45,722 nucleotides of DNA from Planctomycetota bacterium (GTDB taxonomy: Bacteria; Planctomycetota; PUPC01; JACPCR01): positions 1 to 45,722 of the forward strand of contig JASLXP010000163.1 of the NCBI GenBank assembly GCA_030740295.1, read 5' to 3'. A model generated the notes under the pieces. The model did no database searches and was not told the DNA's origin. It saw only the letters and a program-made list of their open reading frames with translations. Both the position numbers and the translations under genes were made by a program. How positions within the stretch are numbered: the stretch's first letter is position 1; each line of letters opens with the position of its first letter. Shown here one piece after another: positions 26,642-35,405 of this stretch.

Positions 26642-29600
26642 TCATCGCCGGATTTCCGCAGAAGAGGCGGAAGGACTGGAAACGCTGCAAACAACGCGGA
26701 AGCCGACGTTGAAGACAACTTGCCATGATGGATAGCTCAGACGAAATGCCGAACGGCAGCGTTTCGGCCGGTCATACCATGAGCCACCGCGCACAACTTT
26801 CCGGCCTGAAGGGGCTGCGTTTTCGCGGCCGTCATCGGCACGGTATGGATAGGGTTTGTACGCGTTGCGGGTCCACTCGAAGACGTTGCCATGCATGTCG
26901 TGCAGGCCCCAGGCGTTGGCCAAATAGCGTCCGCCGTTCTCGCCGATGACCGCGCCGTCGTTGACGCTGCCGATGCTCGGAATCCATCTGGGAGAACCCC
27001 GGCGGCACAGGTTGTTGACATGCTGATCGGCCATGTTAGCGAGTTTGCCGAAGTCGGTGTCCGTCTCGCCGTAATGGAGCGGCGTGGCCGTGCCGGCCCG
27101 GCAGGCGTATTCCCATTGGGCCTCCGTTGGAAGGGACACTTCCCGGCCGATCTTTTGTGACAACCAGCGGCAGAAAGCGATGGCCCGTTGCCACGAGACA
27201 CGAATGACAGGTTGCTGGGGGCGATTAGCCGGCACGCCGCGGGTACTCTGGTCTTTGTTGAAGACACTGATGTAGCGGCTGTCATGGGATGGATCGAACT
27301 GTGCAAACTGTTCGTTCGTTACCTCAAACTTGCCCATGTAGAAGGGCTGTTTGATAGCGACCCGTGAAAGTGGATGTTCGTCACCGTGTCCGTCGGCGTC
27401 TCCCATGACAAACTCGCCGGGCGGGATAAGTGAGAATTCCATCTTTATGCTGTCGGCAAGGTCGAATGACAGATCCGGCTGGCCCGCGGCGGCCTGGCGT
27501 TTCTTTGCTTCCGCAGCATCGAAGGGCCACCCGGGACACTCTACCTGCCTGACTTTCTGTTTGGTCGGTTGTTGGCGAATACTTCTGGTCACTTCGCTCT
27601 CTGTGGTGGGAACGGTTTCCAGGCCGGTCTCTACGTTGGCGTAGAGCATACGCAGCTCCTGCCGTCGCTTCTGATAGTCCGAAGCAATCTTGCGGTGCTC
27701 GCTCCACGTGCCGTGGTCAGGGACGTTCAGGTCGATCCAGGTGACGAGGCGATCCCGTGCTTCGGCATCGAGCTGGACGTTGTGGTGTCCCTTCTCGAGC
27801 AGTTGGATCAGTTCGCTGGTGCCCGCGTGGAATTCCAGGGGCGGCTGCATGTGGTAATCACTTTCCGGACCGGGCCTGCGAACGTAGGGATGAAGCGCAA
27901 TGTATGACTGGGTGAAACCGTGCCATCCTTTCTTTTCCTTCGCTCGAAGATCGGGTAACGCTTTGCCGTCCCCCTCTGCGCCGTTGTGGCATCCGATGCA
28001 GTGCTTATCCAGGACTGGCTGCACTTCCCGTGAGAAGCTGAAGCCTCTGGGCGGGCCGTACCAGGGCGAAATGTCCGAAGGCCGTTTGGCTGAGGCCAGA
28101 GACCTTGTGGTGGGAGCGGCAGTGTTCTGTGATTCGTGGCAGCCGACGCATGAGAGGTTTTCACCGGGCATCGCGGTGAACCAACTGCGCATTACCTGTA
28201 ATGCCTTGCCTTCGGAGTCAAGCGGCTGCACCGCCAGAGGAGTGTTGGCTGGGACCCGGAACATTGCCGAGCCATCTTTCTCAACAGGCACCGTACCGTG
28301 GATGCGATGCACGTCCCAGGGCCCATCGATGCCGATGTTGATGTGTCCTCCCATGCGGGGATAGGCGTAGTGGATCTCGTAAACACGAAGTTTCTTGACA
28401 GTTCCGCGGGGGACGCCCTTCAGTCCATTTCCCCGGTAAACGTCGGCCATGTGGACGACCGCGTCTTTGCGGTCCAGATTCACCTTGTCGGGGATCACTG
28501 GCGGTCGGCGCGTTTTGCGAAGCGGCACAGGTTCCAACATCGCGTAGCCATCCTCTTGATGGATGGGCAGCAGGTTGTCGAAAACGTCCACAAGGTAGAT
28601 GCCCCAGGGCGAGCTCGCATCTGGCTGGCACGAAACGAGGAAGTATTTCTCGCTGAGCGGGTAGGGGTGCAGGAACCTGGGCCAGCTCCTATTCACCAGC
28701 GCGTCACGAATAACCGGCTCGACCTTCTTGCCGTACCCTGGGATGCGTTGGACCACGCCGTCGGCCTCGTGGCGTCCCTTGGCCGGGTCGAAGATGACCA
28801 GCTCCCCCATGCGCGGCACACCGTGGTGCCCGGACACAATGCCGGCCACCTGGGTCGGGTGCCCGGGGATGGGTCGGGCATAGAACACTGCGTTGGGCCA
28901 GAGCGAATTGCTGCCATAGTATTCAGCCTGCCCGGTGCCGTCGGGATTCATTCGAAAAAGAAGTCGGGTGAAGTAGTGGGCCGAGTCGCTGTATTCCCAC
29001 CTGGAATAGAGCACGCGGCCGTCGTTCAAGACCGTGGGGCACCAGTCATGATCCTGGTCGAAGGTGAGGCGCCGAATCTTCCCGCCTGCGGCATCCATCA
29101 GGTACATGTTGGCCACCGTATTCCCGCCGCCGACGCAGGGGACGCCCTGGAAACACGCGGTGGAGCCATACATGATCTTTTCGCTGGGCAGGTAGCACGG
29201 GTCGTAATTATCGAAATCGCGCTGGTCCGTGGGCGTGAGCTGCCGGAGCCCGGTACCGTCGATTTTCATTTCAAAGATCTGCCACCGGCCGTGACTGCCG
29301 GGCATGGAGAACAGCATCCTGTCCGCGTCGAAGTGCAGGTCCACGTCGCCGACGAAACGGTCCCCGTCTGGTTTAAACAGCGTGGTTAATTCGCCGCCGG
29401 GACGGACGGGAGAAAGGACCGCGATTTCATTGTCGTACCCGGTCTTGCTAATGGCGCAGTTCCCCTGCCAGTTCTGCGGCAGGCCAAGGCGAGTGGCGCC
29501 GCGCCTGACGAGCAACAGCTTCTCAAAGTCGAGCAGAGGATTTGCCAGCAGGGCCTGGTAACGCAACTCATCCAGGGACTCGCCTGTCTTCAACAGGCTA

Positions 29601-30700
29601 TCGGCTGTGCCCGCTTTGTTCTTGGCAAGGCCCTCGACGGCCCGCTGCACCTCCTTTTCAAGAGCCATTGATCTTGCGAGATATTCGGAACCTTTCGGGT
29701 ATCGGGCGCCGAAGGTGCGCGTCAGATCCTGGATCGCCCGGCGAAGGGCCTGGAAGTCGAAATTGCGCACCAGGTCGACCGCGTCGTCCTGTTTGTGTGC
29801 GCGGTAGTAGATCTCGCGGACTGCCTTCAAGTCTTCATGCGTCTCTGCTTTGGCAGCAAGGGCTTTGGCCTGCTTGGACTTCTCGGCGTTGCGCACTCGT
29901 TGAGCATAACGGCCGGCCAGCACTTTGACGTCGCCCGGCGGCCAGTCCCGTTTCCAGAGTTGGTCCTTCCGCTCGATCCCCATCTGATAGATGGACTGGC
30001 CATCACGGAAATCCCGCCGCAGCAGTTTCCATAACCCGGCGCGAAGGCTGTTCTGTTGGCGGTTGCCTTTCGGTTTGGCCTCCGTGCTGAAGTAGAAACC
30101 AAAGCCTCCGCCCTGGTTGGTTATTTTCAGCAGCAACTGGTTTTCACCAGCCTGAAGAACCAGCTTGGCCGTGTCTTGGTTGGGAGTGACGCCGCGGGGT
30201 TCCTTGACTGAAAGCAGAGCTTTGCCGTTGAGCCACACCGTCAGGTAATCGTCGCTCCCGAAGTAGCCGGTCAATGTCACGGCCTTTTTTGCCGTGAGCG
30301 TACGGAACAGATAGGTGGCAACGTTCCCGGAGCCGTTGAGGGCATGTATCGACCCATCCGCCCAAGCCGGCCGGGGCCGCCAGCGGAGCTTGCCGTTCTC
30401 GTAGTTCTTCTCCAGATCGATTTCTTTCTCCGGCCCGTACTCGTGTTCGAAAGTACCCTTACCCCGTCTTGGGAAGGGGCCTATGGAATGCCAGGGTCCA
30501 AGTTGCACGCTGTCAGTACCCGTCGACTGCTGGCCGGAATCTGCCTCCTGCTTCATCAGGGCTTCGCGAGAGGCGAGGAGCGTCTCGTGCCACGTACCCT
30601 TGCGCACGTAATGAGCCTTGGGCTCAGCCTGTGCGGCTGCCGTGAGAAGAAAGAGGAAAGAAGCGGAGGCCCTGAGGCTATGAGGGAATATCGGCAACAT
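26642..30700 (-). CDS. Secreted di-heme HZS-alpha-like cytochrome fused to an FGE/SUMF1-like domain
   Basis: Starting at the ATG at 30700 (signal peptide ASFLFLLTAAAQA), the protein has 1352 residues; a TTG at 30757 is an alternative start. Order: a sugar-binding-like beta-sandwich (about 40-215, GYFGSDDYLTVWLNG), a helical linker, a TolB/WD40-like propeller (about 400-720), a region like the hydrazine-synthase-alpha middle domain, then two heme c motifs CVGCH (851-855) and CIGCH (901-905). Residues about 1090-1345 are an SUMF1/FGE-type domain (IPPGEFVMGD, HGNVFEWTRN, VRGGSW). In true FGE two cysteines follow RGGS; here the first position is Asp1310 and only Cys1315 remains, so formylglycine formation is unlikely. 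It is probably a periplasmic redox protein. A paralogue lies at 37410-40280. Confidence 0.85.
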   Translation of the reverse strand: MLPIFPHSLRASASFLFLLTAAAQAEPKAHYVRKGTWHETLLASREALMKQEADSGQQSTGTDSVQLGPWHSIGPFPRRGKGTFEHEYGPEKEIDLEKNYENGKLRWRPRPAWADGSIHALNGSGNVATYLFRTLTAKKAVTLTGYFGSDDYLTVWLNGKALLSVKEPRGVTPNQDTAKLVLQAGENQLLLKITNQGGGFGFYFSTEAKPKGNRQQNSLRAGLWKLLRRDFRDGQSIYQMGIERKDQLWKRDWPPGDVKVLAGRYAQRVRNAEKSKQAKALAAKAETHEDLKAVREIYYRAHKQDDAVDLVRNFDFQALRRAIQDLTRTFGARYPKGSEYLARSMALEKEVQRAVEGLAKNKAGTADSLLKTGESLDELRYQALLANPLLDFEKLLLVRRGATRLGLPQNWQGNCAISKTGYDNEIAVLSPVRPGGELTTLFKPDGDRFVGDVDLHFDADRMLFSMPGSHGRWQIFEMKIDGTGLRQLTPTDQRDFDNYDPCYLPSEKIMYGSTACFQGVPCVGGGNTVANMYLMDAAGGKIRRLTFDQDHDWCPTVLNDGRVLYSRWEYSDSAHYFTRLLFRMNPDGTGQAEYYGSNSLWPNAVFYARPIPGHPTQVAGIVSGHHGVPRMGELVIFDPAKGRHEADGVVQRIPGYGKKVEPVIRDALVNRSWPRFLHPYPLSEKYFLVSCQPDASSPWGIYLVDVFDNLLPIHQEDGYAMLEPVPLRKTRRPPVIPDKVNLDRKDAVVHMADVYRGNGLKGVPRGTVKKLRVYEIHYAYPRMGGHINIGIDGPWDVHRIHGTVPVEKDGSAMFRVPANTPLAVQPLDSEGKALQVMRSWFTAMPGENLSCVGCHESQNTAAPTTRSLASAKRPSDISPWYGPPRGFSFSREVQPVLDKHCIGCHNGAEGDGKALPDLRAKEKKGWHGFTQSYIALHPYVRRPGPESDYHMQPPLEFHAGTSELIQLLEKGHHNVQLDAEARDRLVTWIDLNVPDHGTWSEHRKIASDYQKRRQELRMLYANVETGLETVPTTESEVTRSIRQQPTKQKVRQVECPGWPFDAAEAKKRQAAAGQPDLSFDLADSIKMEFSLIPPGEFVMGDADGHGDEHPLSRVAIKQPFYMGKFEVTNEQFAQFDPSHDSRYISVFNKDQSTRGVPANRPQQPVIRVSWQRAIAFCRWLSQKIGREVSLPTEAQWEYACRAGTATPLHYGETDTDFGKLANMADQHVNNLCRRGSPRWIPSIGSVNDGAVIGENGGRYLANAWGLHDMHGNVFEWTRNAYKPYPYRADDGRENAAPSGRKVVRGGSWYDRPKRCRSAFRLSYPSWQVVFNVGFRVVCSVSSPSASSAEIRR

Positions 30701-30957
30701 AGGTAATCGCAAGAGGAGGGAAATACCAGTTTGCTGGCTGTCTTCAGTCGATTTCAATCGTCGCCCTGGTTTCGCCGAGAGTCCAAGGGATCATCTCATT
30801 TGTGAATCGGCTTTGCCATTCTGCGCCGAGTGAATCGCCGGCATGGGAGGCATGTGTTCATTACCCCGCGATAGACTTCCTCAGTGTCCAGCCGTATCGT
30901 GATCCTTTTGGCACTGGGGAGCTCCTACGTGCCACGAAAAAATAGGCCCTGCCATAC
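30701..30957. other. Spacer upstream of the UroD-like gene
   Basis: A 257-bp divergent spacer that should hold promoters for both neighbours. Apart from a TTG that could extend the left-hand gene, I see no motif. Confidence 0.3.
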
Positions 30958-32100
30958 ATGACATCCAAAGAACGAGTGCTGGCTGCGATTCGCAGTGAAC
31001 CTGTGGATCGCGTTCCGTGCTCAGCAAACTTCAACCCTCTTTCAGCGGTCCAGCGCGAAGGTCGCGACTGGCAGTTTCCCTGGCCGCCGGATGCATCGGC
31101 GGAAGAGAGACTCCGATATCAGGTCGAAGAACTCGGTCTGGATCAGGCTGTTGGCACGGGGGTGAGTCTCTGTCGTCAGGTTGATGGTGTTGAGTCGCGG
31201 ACCTGGCTCGAAGGCGACATTCTGCACAAGGCCTACTCCACGCCAAGCGGGGAACTGCATGCGTCTGTCAGGCACGGCCGGCTCTGGCCCCATGGTGAAG
31301 ACGTCCCTTTCTACAGCGACTTCAACATCGGGCACTTTGTAGAGCCCTGGCTGCGGACGGAGGCCGATCTGGAGTGCTTTCAGCAGGTCTGCAAGCTGAC
31401 CATGAATGACGAAGTTTTAGAGCAGGGGAGAGGTCGGGTCGCCGCGGCCAGAAGTCTTGCCGACAAGTATGACCTGGCCGTCAAAGCTGGCGTTGGGCTG
31501 GGTCTCACCGGCGCCCAACAGCTTTTCGGCGCGACCGAGCTTTGCATGAAGGTCATCGAAGAGCCGGACCTTGTCGATGCCTGTCTGGAACATGAGCACC
31601 AGATCAATCTTCGCACGATCGAGGTCCTTGGTGACTCAGGCGTTGACATCATCCAACGCAATGGGTTTTACGAAACCGCGGATTTCTATGGCCCCCACAT
31701 GCTTGAAAAATATCTGGGCCGCCGCCTGCGCAAAGAGACCGAAGCGGCTCATGCTGCCGGGATGCTGATGGTCTACACGGCCCACACGGGCCTCATGCCG
31801 ATCCTGGATTACCTTGCCAGCCTGACCATGGATTCGCTCTTCGGAATCGACATCGCCTTTAAGGGAACGGATCCACTGAAGCTGCGTGACAAGCTCGCAT
31901 CGACGAAAAGCTTCTGGATCGGCCCCAGCAGCACGTTCCATCTCTGGAACGGCCCCCAACCCACACGAGAGGCCGTTCGCCAGGTATTCGAAGTCTTCGG
32001 TAAAACAGGCCTCATCCTCTCGCCGTGCGTCTCCGCCCACAGCATCATGCCCTGGGAAAGTACCCTGGCTATGATCGATGAATGGAAACGGTTGAGATAG
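30958..32100 (+). CDS. Uroporphyrinogen-decarboxylase-family (MtaA/MtbA-like) methyltransferase
   Basis: The 380-residue cytoplasmic protein opens MTSKERVLAAIRSEPVDRVPC, a classic start for UroD-superfamily proteins that move methyl groups from a methyl-corrinoid protein to an acceptor, and not for true heme-pathway UroD. The middle contains a GxGxGLTGAQQLFG-like segment, and the end has LSPCVSAHSIMPWE. The zinc ligands of MtaA/CmuA-type enzymes (His-x-Cys and a later Cys) are only partly visible: YTAHTG keeps the His without the Cys, and the late Cys is present. The MttB-family gene begins 57 bp downstream, and pairing of the two is common in methylamine and betaine demethylation clusters. 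Acceptor unknown. Confidence 0.85.
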   Translation: MTSKERVLAAIRSEPVDRVPCSANFNPLSAVQREGRDWQFPWPPDASAEERLRYQVEELGLDQAVGTGVSLCRQVDGVESRTWLEGDILHKAYSTPSGELHASVRHGRLWPHGEDVPFYSDFNIGHFVEPWLRTEADLECFQQVCKLTMNDEVLEQGRGRVAAARSLADKYDLAVKAGVGLGLTGAQQLFGATELCMKVIEEPDLVDACLEHEHQINLRTIEVLGDSGVDIIQRNGFYETADFYGPHMLEKYLGRRLRKETEAAHAAGMLMVYTAHTGLMPILDYLASLTMDSLFGIDIAFKGTDPLKLRDKLASTKSFWIGPSSTFHLWNGPQPTREAVRQVFEVFGKTGLILSPCVSAHSIMPWESTLAMIDEWKRLR

Positions 32101-32157
32101 ACCAGCCCACTCTCCCAAATCACGATCGAGTCATGAGCCAGTCGAGGATCCAAGACC

Positions 32158-33585
32158 ATGAACAGCTCTGATCTGCAGTTCAGACCGAAGCTCCACGTGC
32201 TGGACCGCGCCCAGATCGACCGGATTCATCACGCCACACTGGATGTGCTGGAACGGACGGGCGTCCGAATCACTCACTCGGGGGCTCTCGATATTCTTGC
32301 AGGGGCAGGCGCCAATGTTGAGAATAGCCGAGTCAGGATCCCGGCCTCCCTGGTCGAGGATGCGATCGGGCAGGCGCCTTCACGAGTTGTCCTGGGTCGG
32401 CGGGATGGGTCCCCGTCGGTCTTCCTCGAAGGAGACAGGGGCTGGTTCGGTCCGAGCCTGGACTGTATCGATTATCTGGATCCTGACACGGGTGAACGGC
32501 GCCCCTTTACGAACGATGACTGCCGCGTCATGGCAACGGTGGCAGACGCGCTGCCCAATTACAGTTGGGTCATGACGGTAGGCCTCGCGTCGGATGCTCC
32601 GGCGGACACTGCGGACCGGGTGAGCGCGCGGCAGGCTCTGACTTACTGCGAGAAGCCTCTGGTTTTCTGCTGCAAGGATCTCAACAGCACACGGGACATT
32701 TACCAGATGGCGGTGGCCATTGCGGGCAGCGAAGAACGCTTTCATCAGGCGCCAACCATCGTCCATTACTCTGAGCCGATCTCGCCTCTGGTGCATTATG
32801 ATCCTGCCATAGACAAGCTGATCTTCTGCGCGGAGAAAGGAATTCCTCTGATTTATTATCCGGCCCCTCAGTCCGGAGGGACAGCACCGGCCACGGCAGC
32901 AGGCACTGTAGTGCAGGCGAATGCGGAATCGCTCAGCGGCCTTGTTCTCGCACAGCTTGTCCAACCAGGTTCTCCCTTCATCTACGGCGCACTGGCGACG
33001 ATACTTGACATGTCCACCATGGTTTTTTCCTACGGCGCGCCGGAAATGAGTCTGATGACGGCGGCTCTATCCCAGCTCGCCCAGCACTACGGCCTGCCGT
33101 TTTTTGGAACTGCCGGATGTTCGGACGCCAAGTTTCCCGATCCTCAGGCTGCCGCTGAGGCCGCGTTTTCCTGTCTCAGCTCCGGGCTCAGCGGAGCAAA
33201 CCTGATCCACGACTGTGGCTGGCTCGATCACGGGAGCGTCTCATCCCCAGCCTGCATGGCCCTCGTCCATGAGCTCCTCTACATGGTCAACCAGTTCATA
33301 CGGGGCATTCCTGTCAATGACGAGACGCTGGCGGTGGAACTGATCGACAGTGTCGGGCCGGGCGGACAGTATCTGGCCGAAGAACATACGTACAACCATT
33401 TCAGGGAGGTCTGGTACTCGAAGCTCTTTGACAGGTCGATCCTGGCCAAGTGGACGGAACGAGGCTCCAAAAGCTTTGATGACCGGCTTCGCGAACAAAC
33501 TCTGGAAGTGATGAAACACGAGCCGTCCCGTCTTCCGCCAGACGTTTTGAAAGAGCTCGATCAGATGTCAAGACATTGGCAGTAA
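32158..33585 (+). CDS. MttB-superfamily methyltransferase (non-pyrrolysine)
   Basis: The 475-residue protein covers the full MttB (trimethylamine:corrinoid methyltransferase) fold, with the typical opening LDRAQIDRIHHATLDVLERTGVRI (helix then G-V-x-I). There is no in-frame amber codon, so it lacks pyrrolysine and belongs to the wider set whose tested members demethylate glycine betaine, proline betaine, carnitine and similar quaternary amines. HYGLPFFGTAGCSDAK is in the region near where pyrrolysine sits in MttB. A ribosome site GAGGATCC precedes the ATG. It follows the UroD-like gene on the same strand, a probable two-gene operon. The corrinoid protein they need is not in the window. Confidence 0.93.
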   Translation: MNSSDLQFRPKLHVLDRAQIDRIHHATLDVLERTGVRITHSGALDILAGAGANVENSRVRIPASLVEDAIGQAPSRVVLGRRDGSPSVFLEGDRGWFGPSLDCIDYLDPDTGERRPFTNDDCRVMATVADALPNYSWVMTVGLASDAPADTADRVSARQALTYCEKPLVFCCKDLNSTRDIYQMAVAIAGSEERFHQAPTIVHYSEPISPLVHYDPAIDKLIFCAEKGIPLIYYPAPQSGGTAPATAAGTVVQANAESLSGLVLAQLVQPGSPFIYGALATILDMSTMVFSYGAPEMSLMTAALSQLAQHYGLPFFGTAGCSDAKFPDPQAAAEAAFSCLSSGLSGANLIHDCGWLDHGSVSSPACMALVHELLYMVNQFIRGIPVNDETLAVELIDSVGPGGQYLAEEHTYNHFREVWYSKLFDRSILAKWTERGSKSFDDRLREQTLEVMKHEPSRLPPDVLKELDQMSRHWQ

Positions 33586-33607
33586 CCGGGCCGGAAAGCC
33601 AGTTAAA

Positions 33608-33994
33608 ATGAAATTTTGGCACCTTTCTCTCATATCGCTGCTCTCAACCGGTGTGGCTTTTATCGGCACCGTCAGTTGCGAGCCGCTGCTGCGTAACGGC
33701 AGCTTTGAAGACGTTCGACAGGCCAAACCGGGGGCGGATGGCCTGGTCAGCGGCTGGACGCTTGGGGAACCTCCTCTGGTGCCTTCTCACTGGCAGTTGA
33801 ACACGGCTTATCCCGGACGGCTGGCCGTGGGCACTTCGGCGCCACGTTCGGGGAAGCGTTTCGTCCGGATTACGGCGAAGACTCAAGGCAGCACACACCT
33901 TTACCAAATGTGCAAGGGACTGAAAGCCGGCAAGTGGTACCGGGTTTCAGCCCGGATGAGGGGCGGCCCGTTTACAGATGTTTCCTCGCGGTGA
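33608..33994 (+). CDS. LVIVD-propeller gene, N-terminal fragment (signal peptide and partial CBM-like domain)
   Basis: This 128-residue frame has a signal peptide (up to VSCEP) and the first half of a jelly-roll domain of the CBM4/9 type (LLRNGSFEDVRQ ... GKWYRVSARMRGG). It stops at 33994 just where the domain should continue for 50 or more residues. The next frame begins at 33978 inside it and encodes propeller repeats. Together with two further fragments it seems to derive from one secreted protein of about 1100 residues. Since the second half of the domain is missing and not just shifted, a small deletion is more likely than a single-base error. Confidence 0.7.
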   Translation: MKFWHLSLISLLSTGVAFIGTVSCEPLLRNGSFEDVRQAKPGADGLVSGWTLGEPPLVPSHWQLNTAYPGRLAVGTSAPRSGKRFVRITAKTQGSTHLYQMCKGLKAGKWYRVSARMRGGPFTDVSSR

Positions 33995-35405
33995 AGCGAA
34001 AGACTTCGCGTTCTGTGACGACGTTCTGCACGTTGCGGCCGGGCGGAACGGCATCCTTCGTTTCGACATTTCCCATCGAGACAAGCCGAGCTTCCTTGGT
34101 TACGCGTCCGTCGGGACAAACGTCACGCGCCTGCTGACAGGGAAAGACCGGCTGGTAGCGTCCGGCCCCAAAGGACGGGTGTCGATGTTCGGACTCTCGG
34201 GAACGTCGGCACTCAAGAAGATCGCCTCAACACACGTCGCGGGCCTCGAACACATGGCCCTCTGGCGCGACGGCATCGTCGTCTTCGGGGCAGGAAAGGT
34301 CACCTTCCTGATGCGTTCCGGACCCGTGCTCAAAGAACGATGGTCGATGGAGTTTCCGGAACGGGTTGCCGGATTGCAGGCGCTGGACCAGCAGCTTGTC
34401 ATTTCCATCAGAGACGAAGGCTATCGAATCCTGGAGCTCGATGATGGCCGGCCGAAAGTGAAAGGCGCCGTTGTTACTCATCGCGGCCTTCAATACTTTC
34501 ACGTGGCAGGGAAGTGCGCTTTCGTCGTCCTGGATAAAGGCCGGGTGCAGGGGATTGACTGGCAAGTGAGTTCCACTGGCAGCGAGACTACGCCTCGTGC
34601 TGAGCCTGCGAATCTGGAACCGGTGGAAGCTGGAGAAGATCGTTTGGAGCCGACGGCGTTGGAACTGGGCTCGGAGGTAGTCCGGGTGGCCGATGCGGGA
34701 TACGGGAAGGTTGTCGTTATCAGGAAAGATGGGGTCGCCTCCCTGCTGCGTTACGCGGGTCCGATTGAAGGCGTTGAAAAGCTCGCTGACCTGCCAGGCA
34801 AAATGAGCCTCGTGGCTCAACTGGATGAGCGAACATTTGTCACTGGATTCGAGGGCTCCATCGGCATCCTGGCGATGCAGAAGAATGAGAACCTCTCACG
34901 GGCCAGCTCGATATCCCTTTCGACCGGCTCGGAATCATTTGCCCTCGACGGTGCACGATTCAAGACTGATCCAAGCGGAGTTCATTTCGATGGATTCGAC
35001 AAGTCCACGGCAGGGGAACGACTGAACAGGAAACTCCCAAAAGTCTGGGCTCGCGGCGGGGACTTTCATTTTGAGGCGAAAGGCGCCTCCGTTCTGGTTT
35101 ACGAGCGAAGGCCGAAGCAGGCGTCTTCGTACCTCGGCTCAATCCACTGCAACATCGGACCGCCCTCCTGGCTATCTCTATCTGCTGGACATTCGAGACC
35201 CCTCGCGACCCTGGCGCTATGCAAGAACGCTGGCCGAAGTCCCGTGCGTTCAGCTCGATCTGCGCGGGGATTACCTTCTCTCTGTCGGGGGAGATTTCGC
35301 CGTCATAGACGTGTCGAAGTGCTCTGCCGAGAAAGGTGGCAAGGCGGTTCCGAAGGTGGCGAGCAAGATAACGGGCCTCGGCGCGGCCAACCTCGTTCTT
35401 CATGA
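33978..35405 (+). CDS. LVIVD-propeller gene, middle fragment
   Basis: The frame begins at an ATG overlapping the previous fragment and encodes LVIVD-type blades (FAFCDDVLHVAAGRNGILRFDISHRDKP, with further repeats). Sense ends near 35150: after YLGSIHCNIG the frame reads unlikely sequence, while the expected continuation (LYLLDIRDPSRPWRY) appears in the next frame one base later. The remainder to 35405 is therefore not coding in its original sense. It has no signal peptide of its own. Confidence 0.65.
   Translation: MFPRGEAKDFAFCDDVLHVAAGRNGILRFDISHRDKPSFLGYASVGTNVTRLLTGKDRLVASGPKGRVSMFGLSGTSALKKIASTHVAGLEHMALWRDGIVVFGAGKVTFLMRSGPVLKERWSMEFPERVAGLQALDQQLVISIRDEGYRILELDDGRPKVKGAVVTHRGLQYFHVAGKCAFVVLDKGRVQGIDWQVSSTGSETTPRAEPANLEPVEAGEDRLEPTALELGSEVVRVADAGYGKVVVIRKDGVASLLRYAGPIEGVEKLADLPGKMSLVAQLDERTFVTGFEGSIGILAMQKNENLSRASSISLSTGSESFALDGARFKTDPSGVHFDGFDKSTAGERLNRKLPKVWARGGDFHFEAKGASVLVYERRPKQASSYLGSIHCNIGPPSWLSLSAGHSRPLATLALCKNAGRSPVRSARSARGLPSLCRGRFRRHRRVEVLCRERWQGGSEGGEQDNGPRRGQPRSS

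Noticed and set aside
28298..29389. A 363-codon plus-strand open frame
   Set aside because: Antisense to the heme-protein gene and without ribosome site or motif.
32158..33585. Possible pyrrolysine-containing MttB
   Set aside because: The frame contains no internal amber codon; it is the non-pyrrolysine form.
33978..33994. Programmed frameshift joining the first two LVIVD fragments
   Set aside because: No slippery site is visible, and half of a domain is missing, which a shift alone cannot explain.
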